Below are positions 26,909 through 35,813 of a DNA stretch of 64,000 nucleotides, piece by piece. Source of the DNA: Rheinheimera texasensis DSM 17496. Lineage in GTDB: Bacteria; Pseudomonadota; Gammaproteobacteria; Enterobacterales; Alteromonadaceae. A program made the translations under genes and the position numbers. The stretch lies in assembly GCF_000711985.1 (NCBI RefSeq), contig NZ_JONU01000008.1, positions 558,001-622,000 of the forward strand, in the 5' to 3' direction. Each line of letters begins with the position of its first letter. The first letter of the stretch is position 1. The notes beneath the pieces were generated by a model that worked only from the letters and a program-made list of their open reading frames with translations, was not told the DNA's origin and did no database searches.

Positions 26909-27035
26909 TATCCCCTTCGTCCTTGAAAATTCGGGGGTGTTGGCTGCCTTCACTCACGGCAATCGCATAGACAACTATGCTCATGCCGATTCGCTCAGTT
27001 GCCGCCTACCCGAATCTCCAATGACTTTGGGGATA
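26909..27035. repeat. 127-bp hairpin element with TATCCCC ends (MITE/REP-like)
   Basis: The first and last 27 bases are imperfect inverted repeats: TATCCCC at 26909-26915 faces GGGGATA at 27029-27035, and 21 of 27 positions pair. The interior continues the fold, with a perfect core GCATAG-ACAA-CTATGC and flanking GGCA/TGCC arms. No coding potential. It starts directly after the dioxygenase stop and is followed by GGTCTTTT, so it may also end transcription. Form and placement fit a mobilised non-autonomous repeat. Confidence 0.7.
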
Positions 27036-27147
27036 GGTCTTTTCATTGAAGAAGTATCCGACACAATTTGTAAAGGTATTTAACTGGGCGTCAACAACCG
27101 CCTTTGGCATGCTGTGTTGGTCTTCTTTTGTCAGGAACAACCCGGTC

Positions 27148-28029
27148 ATGCTCACAATTACAAATCTAAGCAAAACATATGATAACGGCGTTAAAGCGCT
27201 GCAGAATATCAGTCTGAATATCCCCAAAGGCATGTATGGATTGCTCGGCCCGAATGGCGCCGGCAAATCCAGTCTGATGCGTACCATCGCTACTTTACAA
27301 TCTGCTGATAGCGGCACTGTGCGCTTTGGCGACATTGATGTATTAAAAGACCCGAATGCGCTGCGCCGCACGCTGGGGTATCTGCCGCAGGATTTTCAGG
27401 TGTATCCGCGCATCAGCGCAGCAGATTTGCTCGATCATCTGGCGGTGCTCAAAGGCCTCAACGAGAAAAAATCACGGCGTGAAACTGTTGAAGCTTTACT
27501 CGCGCACGTCAATTTATATCAGCACAAAGATAAAGCGGTCAGCAGTTTTTCCGGTGGTATGCGTCAGCGCTTTGGCATCGCGCAGGCTTTGCTCGGTGAC
27601 CCGCAGCTGCTGATTGTCGACGAACCAACTGCTGGCCTCGATCCGGAAGAACGCAACCGTTTCCACAACCTGCTGGTCAGTCTTGGCGAAGATAAAGTCA
27701 TTATTCTGTCGACGCACATTGTGGATGATGTGGCAGAGCTGTGTCCGCAGATGGCAGTGCTGGCCGGCGGCCAAATACTGCTGACCGGCAGCCCGCTGCA
27801 GCTGGTCGACGAATTACAAGGCCAGGTCTGGACTAAAACGGTCAATCAGGCCGAAGCGCAGGAACTGGAACAGCAATTGCCGGTGATCTCGAAACGACTG
27901 TTTGCCGGTCGCACTGTGCTGAACGTGTTTGCCATCAGCCAGCCGGTGGGCTTCAGTCCATGCGCCGCCAATCTGGAAGACGTGTATTTCTCTTGTTTGC
28001 ATCAGGCGCGTCAGCGCCAGTCTGCCTGA
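27148..28029 (+). CDS. ABC transporter ATP-binding protein
   Basis: The 293-residue ATPase of an ABC-2 type exporter. Walker A is GPNGAGKSS, the signature FSGGMRQRFGIAQALL, Walker B LLIVDEPTAGLDP, and the switch His is in ILSTHIVDD. I start at the ATG at 27148 (MLTITNLSKTYDNG, the usual beginning); AGGA lies about 11 bases upstream. A frame open from 27046 would add 34 residues without homology. It ends 10 bases before the permease-peptidase gene, with which it surely works. Cargo is unknown. Confidence 0.9.
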   Translation: MLTITNLSKTYDNGVKALQNISLNIPKGMYGLLGPNGAGKSSLMRTIATLQSADSGTVRFGDIDVLKDPNALRRTLGYLPQDFQVYPRISAADLLDHLAVLKGLNEKKSRRETVEALLAHVNLYQHKDKAVSSFSGGMRQRFGIAQALLGDPQLLIVDEPTAGLDPEERNRFHNLLVSLGEDKVIILSTHIVDDVAELCPQMAVLAGGQILLTGSPLQLVDELQGQVWTKTVNQAEAQELEQQLPVISKRLFAGRTVLNVFAISQPVGFSPCAANLEDVYFSCLHQARQRQSA

Positions 28030-28039
28030 GGAGCACCTT

Positions 28040-31000
28040 ATGTTCCTGCAGATGATCCGGTTTGAATGGCGTTATTACCGGCGCCAGCCGTCTTTTTATG
28101 TCACTTCAATGTTGTTCTTTTTACTGGCGTTTTTTGCCACAGCATCCGACAACGTGCAAATCGGTGGCGGTGGTGAAGTCTGGGGCAATGGGCCTTTTGC
28201 TATCACCCGCACCATCACGACCATGCTGATTTTTTCGATGTTTCTGGTGGTGAATTTTGTCAGCAGTGCGGCGCTGCGTAACCACGCCAGCCAGATGGAA
28301 GAACTGGTCTGCACCAAGCCGGTGCCACCTTTGTCTTATCAGCTTGGCCGGTTTTTTGGCAGTTACCTGGTGCTGGTGTTTGTATTTGCCATGGTGCCGC
28401 TCGGGACTTTATTAGGCTCGCTGATGCCTTGGGTCGATCAGGCGCGATTTGGCCCGACAGTGCTCAGTTATTATGTCGATGCCTATCTGATTTTCGCGCT
28501 GCCATCGTTGTTTGTGTTGTCGGCGCTGTTTTACACCATCGCCAGCAAGTTTAAATCGATGCAGGCTATGTATCTGGTGGCCGTGGTGGTGTTTGTGCTC
28601 TATCTGATCGCCGGCAGTTTTGCCCAGTCGCCGGAGTACCGCACTATGGCGGCGCTGCTGGACCCCTTTGGTTTACGGTCTTTTGCCGATGTGTCGAGGT
28701 ACTGGACTATCGTCGAGAAAAACACCTTAAGTGTCAGTTTCAACGGTGTCTTGCTGCAAAACCGGCTGTTATGGCTGGCGGTGGGCGTGGTTTTGCTGGC
28801 GCTGTTTGGTGGTTTATTTAAGCCGCTGGCGCTGACGCCTAAAGCCCGCGCCGGCAAAGCCAAAGCGCAAAGCGCAGTGCCGGTGTTTGCCATCCAGAGC
28901 TTGCAAACCAAAGCGCAGGCGCCATCGCAGTGGGCGCAGTTCTGCACACGGCTTGGCTTTGAACTCAAACAAGTGGTGTTCAGTGCGCCATTTTTTATGT
29001 TGCTGCTGATTTGTATCTTTAACCTGCTGGCGCCTTTGTTTATGCCACAGCGTTTTTACGGCACGGCCGATTGGCCATTAACCCAGACCATGATTGAGCT
29101 GGTGACGGATTCAAGTAGTTTGCTGCTGGTGCTGATCCTGACTTATTACTGCGCCGAAGTAGTCTGGCGTGAACGTTCGCAGGGCATTGGCGACATTATC
29201 GACGCCACGCCGGTGGCCAATATGGTGCTGTGGCTGTCAAAACTGCTGGCGGTTGCCGGCGCTATGTTGCTGATGTATCTGGCCTTTGCCTTAGCGACCA
29301 TCAGCTATCAGCTGCTGAAAGGTTTTGACGATCTGGACCTGATGCAGTATCTGGTGCGCCTCGGTTATTTTAACTTCCTGCCTTTTATGCTGACCGTGGT
29401 ACTGGCGTTCCTGATTCAGGTGTTAAGCCCGAACAAATATGCCGGTATGGGCATTTTTGTGGTGTATTTCATTCTGACGCAAGTACTGGATGCCTGGGGT
29501 TTTAACCACCGCATGTGGCATTTTGCTGCCTCGCCGGCGGCGCCATTCTCCGACTTAAACCGCTTCGGCTGGACCTTAGAAAGTCATAGCTGGTACATGT
29601 TGTATTGGGGCGGACTGACGGCGATGTTGTTTGTGCTGGGTTTTGGCATGTTCCAACGCGGGCCGGCGCAAAGTCTGGCGGTGCGTTATCAGCAGCTGCG
29701 TTATCAGATTGGCGCCGGTGGTCAGGCGGTGATCCTGCTCGGTAGTCTGGTGTTTGTCGGTAGTGGAGGCTGGATTTATTACAACACCCGTGTGCTGAAC
29801 CAATACGACAGCGCGGAGCAGCAGATGGATTTACAGGCCGATTATGAAAAAGCCTATAAAGCCGGCGCTGACGACCCAATTCTGGTGGCCCGCAAAGTCG
29901 AAGCTTTTGTGGATATCTATCCGGCACAACGTCAGGTTGACGCCCGGATTGAACAAACATTAGTGAATAAATTCGATAAGCCAGTCAGCAAGATGCTGGT
30001 GAACTGGCCGAAATACACCCGAACCATGGAAATCATTGCGCCGGGCGCGACGTTAAGCCCACGTGATAATCGTCTCGGCACCGCCTGGCTGGAGTTCAGC
30101 ACACCGGTGCAACCGGGTGAGACTGTTGCGATGACCATCAAACTTAGCCGCACCAATCCGGGGTTTCAGGATGATGATGTTGATGTCGCGGTGGTTGAAA
30201 ACGGCACTTTTATCAACAACGCGGAATTGCTGCCACAGTTTGGTTACAACGCCGGTTTTGAACTGCAGGAGCGGCATGAACGCAGCAAACGCGGCTTGGA
30301 GCCGGTGCAGCGCGCGCATAAACTGGAAGACAGCAGCCGCTATAACGAAAGTGGTTTTGGCCGGGCTGAAGACTTTATTGACTTCAGCGCGACCGTCTCT
30401 ACCGCTTCGGATCAAACCGCGCTGGCGCCGGGTTATCTGAAAAAACAGTGGCAGCAGGATGGCCGCAGTTATTTCCGCTATGAAATGAATGCGCCGATGT
30501 TTAACTTCTATTCGTTTCTGTCGGCGCGGCTGGCGGTGAAAAAGCAGGATTATCAGGGCGTTTCGCTCGAGGTCTATTATCACCCGGCGCATCACTGGAA
30601 TATCGATAGGATGATGCAGTCGATGCAGGACTCGCTGGATTATTTCAACAAGGCGTTTTCGCCGTACCAGCACCAGCAAATGCGCATTATTGAATTCCCG
30701 GGCTATCGTGATTTTGCCCAGTCCTTTGCCAATACAGTACCGTATTCTGAGGGCATTGGGTTTATCAATGACCTGCGCAACGAAGACAGCATCGACATGC
30801 CGTATTACGTCACCGCACACGAAATGGCGCATCAGTGGTGGGGCCATCAGGTCGGCACTGCCAATGTGCAGGGCAGCGCGGTGATCCCCGAAACGCTGGC
30901 ACAATACAGCGCGCTTCGGGTGATGGAAACTAAATATGGCCAGGCCAAATTACGCCAGTTCTTAAAATACGAACTGGACCGCTATTTACGTGGCCGTACT

Positions 31001-31597
31001 GATGAGAAAGTGGCAGAAGAACCGCTACTGCGCGCCGAAGGTCAGGGGTATATCCATTACCGTAAAGGTTCTATTGTGATGATGGCCATCAAAGACCGGA
31101 TTGGTGTAGAGCGACTGGATGAGAACCTCAAGGCGTTTTTGCAGGAATTTCAGTACAAACAAAACCCATATCCAACTACGCTGGATTTACTGCGCCACTT
31201 AACGGCTGGCGTTAGCAGTGAAGATAAAGCCTTTATCGAGCAGCAATTCACGCTCATCACTTTGTACGATTTACGCGTGCTGGACCAGCAGAAAACTGAA
31301 TTGCCGGACGGTCAGCTGCAACTGGATTTAACCATTCAGGCAGCGCGGCTCAGTGCCGACGGTAAAGGCGCTGAAACCGAACAGCCGCTGGACGAAGACA
31401 TCGATATTGGTGGTTTTAGTGCAGATCCGGATAAGTTTTCGGCGGATAACCAGTTATTGTATCTGCAAAAACACCGGATCAAATCCGGCAAACAGCAGCT
31501 ACGCGTGGTGGTGCCAAAAGGCACGGCTTATATCGGTATCGATCCGCTGATTAAGCTGATTGACCGCGATGCGGCGGATAATATTCGTAAGCTCTGA
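28040..31597 (+). CDS. ABC-2 permease fused to an M1-family metallopeptidase
   Basis: A 1185-residue membrane protein. The first 600 residues contain about twelve hydrophobic segments in two sets, the first beginning FYVTSMLFFLLAFFATA, typical of ABC-2 permeases. The C-terminal half is an M1-like peptidase domain with the zinc motif HEMAHQWWG (H927, E928, H931) and a downstream PETLAQYSAL that carries the third ligand E951. The usual M1 exopeptidase motif GxMEN is not seen; PYSEGIGF occupies that region. ATG at 28040 with GAGGAG upstream. The preceding gene is its ATPase. The topology would place the peptidase outside the membrane. Such fusions are known in Bacteroidetes and gammaproteobacteria; the substrate is unknown. 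Confidence 0.88.
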   Translation: MFLQMIRFEWRYYRRQPSFYVTSMLFFLLAFFATASDNVQIGGGGEVWGNGPFAITRTITTMLIFSMFLVVNFVSSAALRNHASQMEELVCTKPVPPLSYQLGRFFGSYLVLVFVFAMVPLGTLLGSLMPWVDQARFGPTVLSYYVDAYLIFALPSLFVLSALFYTIASKFKSMQAMYLVAVVVFVLYLIAGSFAQSPEYRTMAALLDPFGLRSFADVSRYWTIVEKNTLSVSFNGVLLQNRLLWLAVGVVLLALFGGLFKPLALTPKARAGKAKAQSAVPVFAIQSLQTKAQAPSQWAQFCTRLGFELKQVVFSAPFFMLLLICIFNLLAPLFMPQRFYGTADWPLTQTMIELVTDSSSLLLVLILTYYCAEVVWRERSQGIGDIIDATPVANMVLWLSKLLAVAGAMLLMYLAFALATISYQLLKGFDDLDLMQYLVRLGYFNFLPFMLTVVLAFLIQVLSPNKYAGMGIFVVYFILTQVLDAWGFNHRMWHFAASPAAPFSDLNRFGWTLESHSWYMLYWGGLTAMLFVLGFGMFQRGPAQSLAVRYQQLRYQIGAGGQAVILLGSLVFVGSGGWIYYNTRVLNQYDSAEQQMDLQADYEKAYKAGADDPILVARKVEAFVDIYPAQRQVDARIEQTLVNKFDKPVSKMLVNWPKYTRTMEIIAPGATLSPRDNRLGTAWLEFSTPVQPGETVAMTIKLSRTNPGFQDDDVDVAVVENGTFINNAELLPQFGYNAGFELQERHERSKRGLEPVQRAHKLEDSSRYNESGFGRAEDFIDFSATVSTASDQTALAPGYLKKQWQQDGRSYFRYEMNAPMFNFYSFLSARLAVKKQDYQGVSLEVYYHPAHHWNIDRMMQSMQDSLDYFNKAFSPYQHQQMRIIEFPGYRDFAQSFANTVPYSEGIGFINDLRNEDSIDMPYYVTAHEMAHQWWGHQVGTANVQGSAVIPETLAQYSALRVMETKYGQAKLRQFLKYELDRYLRGRTDEKVAEEPLLRAEGQGYIHYRKGSIVMMAIKDRIGVERLDENLKAFLQEFQYKQNPYPTTLDLLRHLTAGVSSEDKAFIEQQFTLITLYDLRVLDQQKTELPDGQLQLDLTIQAARLSADGKGAETEQPLDEDIDIGGFSADPDKFSADNQLLYLQKHRIKSGKQQLRVVVPKGTAYIGIDPLIKLIDRDAADNIRKL

Positions 31598-31607
31598 GTA
31601 GTTCTTC

Positions 31608-31643
31608 AAACAACAAACCCGCCAATCGGCGGGTTTGTTGTTT
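31608..31643. terminator. Long bidirectional hairpin between the peptidase gene and creA
   Basis: A perfect 16-pair stem (31608-31623 with 31628-31643) around loop AATC. The T tracts are broken by G, but the place between converging genes makes a shared terminator likely. Confidence 0.8.
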
Positions 31644-31686
31644 ACAGCGGTGCTTTGCAAAAACTGATGAAGGTCTTCCTTCCGGC

Positions 31687-32184
31687 TTATTTGCCTGCTT
31701 TAGCAGCCTGTTGCTGCGCTTCCAGTTCCTGCCAGGCCTGGCTGCCCCACAGCGGCACTGTGGTCAGCGAGTGCTTGTCACTGCCGGCACTTTCTTTGGT
31801 CGAATACGACAGGTACACCAAAGTTCTGTTATCGGCATCAAAAATCCGTCTGATTTTCAGATGCTTAAACAAAATACTTTTCGATGCGGTGAAAATCACT
31901 TCGCCGGATTTGGACTTGTCGATTTTATCCAACATGGCCGCAGTAATTTCTCCGGTCTGACGGCAGGCGATCGACATATCTGATGGGTCTGCCAACGACA
32001 AATCAGCTTCAACATGACTGATATGGCAGGTGACACCGGGAATGGCCGGGTCGTTAAAAGTCTGAATTTTAATGTCTTTAGTGGTAAAAAGCCCAAGGCT
32101 GACATCACCGACTTCTTTGGGTGAACAGGCACTGAGCGCAGTGAACACCAGACCTGCAGCTAACACACGCTTAAAATGAATCAT
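31687..32184 (-). CDS. creA: CreA family protein, probable lipoprotein
   Basis: A 165-residue protein similar to E. coli CreA (PF05981), periplasmic and of unknown function. Core matches: NDPAIPGVTCHISHVEADL, ISxACRQTGEI and FDADNRTLVYLSYSTK. Unlike E. coli CreA, the signal ends in a lipobox, FTALSAC, so this version is likely membrane-anchored. AGGAG lies five bases before the ATG at 32184. It stands alone without creBCD. Confidence 0.87.
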   Translation of the reverse strand: MIHFKRVLAAGLVFTALSACSPKEVGDVSLGLFTTKDIKIQTFNDPAIPGVTCHISHVEADLSLADPSDMSIACRQTGEITAAMLDKIDKSKSGEVIFTASKSILFKHLKIRRIFDADNRTLVYLSYSTKESAGSDKHSLTTVPLWGSQAWQELEAQQQAAKAGK

Positions 32185-32250
32185 TACAACTCCTTGTTTA
32201 ATCTGATTAATAGCTAATGGTCTGAACCACAAAACAGCATTGCCGGCTGG

Positions 32251-33282
32251 TTACCACTTGGCGTAATGATCTTCTGCCAGCCCCAGACAATGCTGCAGCT
32301 GCAGCACCTTGCCACTGCGTAACCGCAGAGTACCACTGTATAACCCGGCATATTGGCGGAAATTACTGGCTAGCAGGCCAAGTTGAAGTTTTTCCTGCCG
32401 GCAGAAATCGGCTTCAAAAGTTAAATCCACTTCACCACATAATGTGCGGATGCGCCACGGTGTGGCTTGACCGCGATCAAACTCAAAGCGGGCCGGGCTT
32501 AAATGCTGGATGTTGCCGTCATACCACAAGGCGTTTTCGCAAAGCCCGGTTTCGTTGACACCCGCCGCCAGATTCAAACCAAAAGGCACACCGTCCAATA
32601 AAGTATTGATGGAACTCCAGCGCCAGCTGGTTTCACGGCGCATAAAACCGGCGGAGAAATCGATACCGCCGCGGGCTTTCGTCAGATCCAGCGGTTGCCC
32701 ATCAAGCAGCAAACTGCCACTGACACGCAGCGCATTGTTTTTTTCGGTGTAAGTCCAGCCGTTGTAGCCGGTAGGAGCGGCCAGCGCCAGTGGCTGTTGT
32801 TGGTCAAAATCAAGCTGTACTTCTGCTGCTAAGCCCGGAACCTTGACAGTCAAAGTCCAGCCGCTGGCGGCGCTCTGAATTTGCCAGTGTTTGGCACCTT
32901 TGCCCATTTTCGCTACGCCCCGTTGCGGCGATTCGCTGGTGAGGCAACCAAAACCCAGCGGCGCCAACAAGGCAAATTCGCGCGCTGGTTTGCCTTGCTG
33001 ATACAGATACACAAAACCAGAACAGACATAACGCACATCAGCAATCGCGACAGCCAGCAGCCAGCCCGGGCCACTGATGCAGACGAATTGAAATTGTTTA
33101 TAGCCAAAATGCCGGGTCAACCGGCTGACCGGTTTATCGAGCACAGAATGCAGCCGAAAGGCTGGCAGATTTAACTCAGCAACTGACCCATCAAACAGGC
33201 CTTGTTGCAGGTTGCCGCTCTCGTCTATCAGCTTTAATGGCGCTTGGGTTAATACAGGCTGGTAACAGTGGGATTCAGACAT
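32251..33282 (-). CDS. DUF2804 family protein
   Basis: A 343-residue protein without signal or membrane segment. Conserved DUF2804 elements are visible: RHFGYKQFQFVCISGPGWLLAVAI, GGIDFSAGFMRRETSWRWSS and NETGLCENALWYDG, followed by the C-terminal YSGTLRLRSGKVL. The fold is probably related to lipocalin-like CrtC/AttH hydratases, but the function is unknown. ATG at 33282 is preferred to the TTG at 33297, which would add only five residues. It is upstream of creA on the same strand with a 66-base gap and might share its transcript. Confidence 0.83.
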   Translation of the reverse strand: MSESHCYQPVLTQAPLKLIDESGNLQQGLFDGSVAELNLPAFRLHSVLDKPVSRLTRHFGYKQFQFVCISGPGWLLAVAIADVRYVCSGFVYLYQQGKPAREFALLAPLGFGCLTSESPQRGVAKMGKGAKHWQIQSAASGWTLTVKVPGLAAEVQLDFDQQQPLALAAPTGYNGWTYTEKNNALRVSGSLLLDGQPLDLTKARGGIDFSAGFMRRETSWRWSSINTLLDGVPFGLNLAAGVNETGLCENALWYDGNIQHLSPARFEFDRGQATPWRIRTLCGEVDLTFEADFCRQEKLQLGLLASNFRQYAGLYSGTLRLRSGKVLQLQHCLGLAEDHYAKW

Positions 33283-33416
33283 CAGCGTGATCCGCAAACG
33301 GAGATAACAGATTTATATCAGCTTTTTCTGGTCAGACCAAGCGGGTGGTGTTGCGGAGCAAAGGGGAAATGCAGAGGGTGAAAAACGGCTGCCGGTGGTC
33401 CGGCAGCCTGAGTATC

Positions 33417-33908
33417 TTAATGATCGTGGCCTGAGTGGCCATCGATGCCGTGGGCATGGCCGTGTGCCAGTTCGTCAGCAGTGGCATCGCGGACTAACAG
33501 TACTTCGATATCAAACGTCAGGTCAATGCCAGACAGCGGGTGATTGCCGTCTACCACAACCTCTTCATCGGTGACATCCAGAACGATGACGGATTGTTCG
33601 TGGCCATCCGGGCCCGCGGCGCGAAAACGCATGCCGACTTCCACTTCCATACCTTCGAACAAATTACGCGGTACCGCCTGAGTCAGTTCGTCATGACGTT
33701 CGCCGTAGGCATCAGCTGCAGCGATAGCGACAGTAAACTTGTCGCCGGCTTGTTTACCGGTCAGAACCTTCTCGAGACCGCTGATCAGTGAACCGGTGCC
33801 GTGGATAAACACTAAAGGTTCGGCGCCAAAAGAGCTGTCGAGTTCGTTGCCGTTGGCATCGCTGACGCTGTAGTGCATGGCGACGACTTTGTTGTGTTGA
33901 ATAGTCAT
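33417..33908 (-). CDS. SlyD-family FKBP peptidyl-prolyl isomerase
   Basis: A 163-residue cytoplasmic isomerase and chaperone. The FKBP half is split by the insert-in-flap chaperone domain as in SlyD: HGTGSLISGLEKVLTGKQAGDKF, then DAYGERHDELTQAVPRNLFEG, VVVDGNHPLSG and ATADELAHGHAHG. The tail is short and His-rich (HGHAHGIDGHSGHDH) but lacks the cysteines of E. coli SlyD, so nickel binding may be weaker. ATG at 33908 with GAGG nearby; the upstream in-frame extension overlaps ygfZ. Only seven bases separate it from ygfZ, so the two are co-transcribed. Confidence 0.88.
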   Translation of the reverse strand: MTIQHNKVVAMHYSVSDANGNELDSSFGAEPLVFIHGTGSLISGLEKVLTGKQAGDKFTVAIAAADAYGERHDELTQAVPRNLFEGMEVEVGMRFRAAGPDGHEQSVIVLDVTDEEVVVDGNHPLSGIDLTFDIEVLLVRDATADELAHGHAHGIDGHSGHDH

Positions 33909-33915
33909 GAGGACC

Positions 33916-34890
33916 TCAGGGAGTGATGGAATAAGGTAAAGGTTGTAATTGTAAGCCGACATCCGGCTCTGTCGCCAGCCGGAAATGGTCGGTTGCGCTG
34001 ATATCGTTGGGTAATACGGCCAGCAATTGCAGCTGGCCCTGAATATTCACTGCATTGACCACCACGCCGCTGCGCCGCCAGTTCTGTTCCAGCTGCAGTT
34101 CGATATCGCTACCAGCGACCGGCGTATGCTCAGTATCAGCTTTCAGCAGGTACATGGCTCTTTTGTTTTTGCCCAGATACTTCATCCGCGCCACCATTTC
34201 CTGGCCCATATAACAGCCTTTGGTAAAGCTGATAGCGTCTAACGCTTGCAGATTCAGCTGCTGCGGCACATATTCACCAAGTAAGGGTTGTTCCAGATAC
34301 GGCATGCCGTGCGCGATATGTTGCGCCAGCCAGCGGGTTGGGGCGGCCATCAGCGCCTGTTGTTGCTGCCACAGGGTTTTGGCTTGTTCGATGGCCAGAA
34401 TCAACACAAAGTGATCGGCGGCGAGGCCTAATAAGTATCCACCATCAACGGCCTGTTGCTGGCCGATGGCAGGTTGCGGATAACCAAGCTGAGTCAGTAA
34501 AGTGGCGCTGTCTGCACCGCCAATACCGAACACCGCATATTGGTCCTGCACTTCAGTGAAACTGACTTTAGAAAAGACGCCGTATTTTTTAAGCTGGGCC
34601 AGTGAGGCCTGCAGTTCGTCGCGAAACGCCAGCCAAAGCAGGTCGTCGCCTGCCTGCAGCAAGTGGAAAGTGCCCCACATTTTGCCTTTGGCATCACAGT
34701 GGGCGCCACGCAGGAAATGTTCGCTGGTCACTTGGGTCACATCACAAGTGACCTGACCTTGCAGAAACTTTTGTTGGTCAGCACCGCTGATTTTTAACAG
34801 CTGAAAGGCCGGCAGGGGACTGACAAAAGCGGAAGACAGATTATTTGACAGCTGAGCCAGTTGCTCAGCACTCATCCAGAAACTTTGCAT
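33916..34890 (-). CDS. ygfZ: Folate-binding Fe-S cluster repair protein YgfZ
   Basis: YgfZ binds tetrahydrofolate and helps maintain certain Fe-S enzymes. The 324-residue protein carries the signature KGCYMGQEMVARMKY, with the conserved cysteine, and LKISGADQQKFLQGQVTCDV near the start. The family length is about 326. The chosen ATG (MQSFWMSAEQ) has no clear Shine-Dalgarno; a second in-frame ATG five codons later is possible. It is divergent from sdhE, as in E. coli. Confidence 0.92.
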   Translation of the reverse strand: MQSFWMSAEQLAQLSNNLSSAFVSPLPAFQLLKISGADQQKFLQGQVTCDVTQVTSEHFLRGAHCDAKGKMWGTFHLLQAGDDLLWLAFRDELQASLAQLKKYGVFSKVSFTEVQDQYAVFGIGGADSATLLTQLGYPQPAIGQQQAVDGGYLLGLAADHFVLILAIEQAKTLWQQQQALMAAPTRWLAQHIAHGMPYLEQPLLGEYVPQQLNLQALDAISFTKGCYMGQEMVARMKYLGKNKRAMYLLKADTEHTPVAGSDIELQLEQNWRRSGVVVNAVNIQGQLQLLAVLPNDISATDHFRLATEPDVGLQLQPLPYSITP

Positions 34891-35035
34891 AACAGCGGAG
34901 GGCTCCCGACTGAAACCATTTACAGTTGCTTGATCATTGGGTGTAGCTGGCAAAAGCACAACCCCTGACCGATTTTTTTGTTAGAATTTAGCCCTTATCT
35001 GCATCGGCGTTTCACGCTGTATTCACAGGAATATT

Positions 35036-35287
35036 ATGACTGCCTTAATGACCAAACCAAAATTACGTTGGGCCTGCCGTCGCGGTATGCTGGAGCTGGA
35101 CGTATTACTGGCGCCTTTTGTTGAACATGGTTACGACGCGCTGACTGAGCCGGAAAAACACATTTTTGAACGCCTGCTGGCCTGTGATGACCCAGATTTA
35201 TTCGCCTGGTTTATGGGCCATGCCCAGTCGCCGGACCCGCAACTGCAAGCGCTGGTTCAGGTCATTCTGAACCGGGTACGGGTTTAA
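35036..35287 (+). CDS. sdhE: FAD assembly factor SdhE
   Basis: SdhE helps attach FAD covalently to the succinate dehydrogenase flavoprotein. The 83-residue length and the conserved RRGMLELDVLL (RGxxE motif) near residue 16, plus DDPDLFAWFMG, identify it. AGGAA lies before the ATG. It is divergent from ygfZ and followed three bases later by a YgfX-like gene, a conserved arrangement. Confidence 0.95.
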   Translation: MTALMTKPKLRWACRRGMLELDVLLAPFVEHGYDALTEPEKHIFERLLACDDPDLFAWFMGHAQSPDPQLQALVQVILNRVRV

Positions 35288-35290
35288 AAA

Positions 35291-35767
35291 ATGCAATGCC
35301 GGCTGCTCGGCGTCGGGCATTCAGCCTGGCCTGTCCGGCTGCACTGTGGTTTGATCCTGCTGGCGCTGCTCAGTGCAGGCAGTGTAGGGGCCATAGCGCC
35401 CTGGTGGCTGCAGTGTGGCTGGTTGCCGGTGTTTTATTATTGTTTTGCAGCCAGACAATTCGCTCAACCGGGCTGGGTATTAAGCTTTGACTCCGGTTTG
35501 CAAATACGCAGCGCTGCAGTAGATTCGGCAAATACCTTACCAGAGCAACAGTTGGCCGTTTACCAGGGGGAGTTATTACCCGACAGCCAACAGTGCTGGC
35601 TGGGATTCTGGCTGCATTGGCGCAGCAGCGATGGTCAGATAAAGCGGCGTTGGTTGTTTCAGGATGCCTTATCAGCAGCTGATGTGCGGACGCTAGCGCG
35701 CCATATTCAACAGCTACGCTGGCAACGACCGGCAGCGCCGGTAGGTTTTATGCAGTGGTTCAGCTAA
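35291..35767 (+). CDS. YgfX/CptA-like inner-membrane protein
   Basis: A 158-residue protein with two adjacent membrane helices (about residues 16-35 and 38-57) and a cytoplasmic domain ending in RRWLFQDALSAADVRTLARHI. Sequence similarity to E. coli YgfX is weak, but length, topology and position directly after sdhE agree. In E. coli YgfX has been described as the toxin CptA; that activity is not shown for this one. Its start is three bases after the sdhE stop, pointing to coupling. Confidence 0.72.
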   Translation: MQCRLLGVGHSAWPVRLHCGLILLALLSAGSVGAIAPWWLQCGWLPVFYYCFAARQFAQPGWVLSFDSGLQIRSAAVDSANTLPEQQLAVYQGELLPDSQQCWLGFWLHWRSSDGQIKRRWLFQDALSAADVRTLARHIQQLRWQRPAAPVGFMQWFS

Positions 35768-35813
35768 CCCACAACCGCAACAGTCTTCCCCTATTTAAAT
35801 ACAGGACATTCTT

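Noticed and set aside
27046-27147. 34-residue N-terminal extension of the ABC ATPase
   Set aside because: No homology to ABC proteins, and the internal ATG at 27148 begins exactly at the family start.
30053-30904. 283-residue open frame on the minus strand
   Set aside because: Shadow of the permease-peptidase gene, opposite the HEMAHQWWG region; no homology features of its own.
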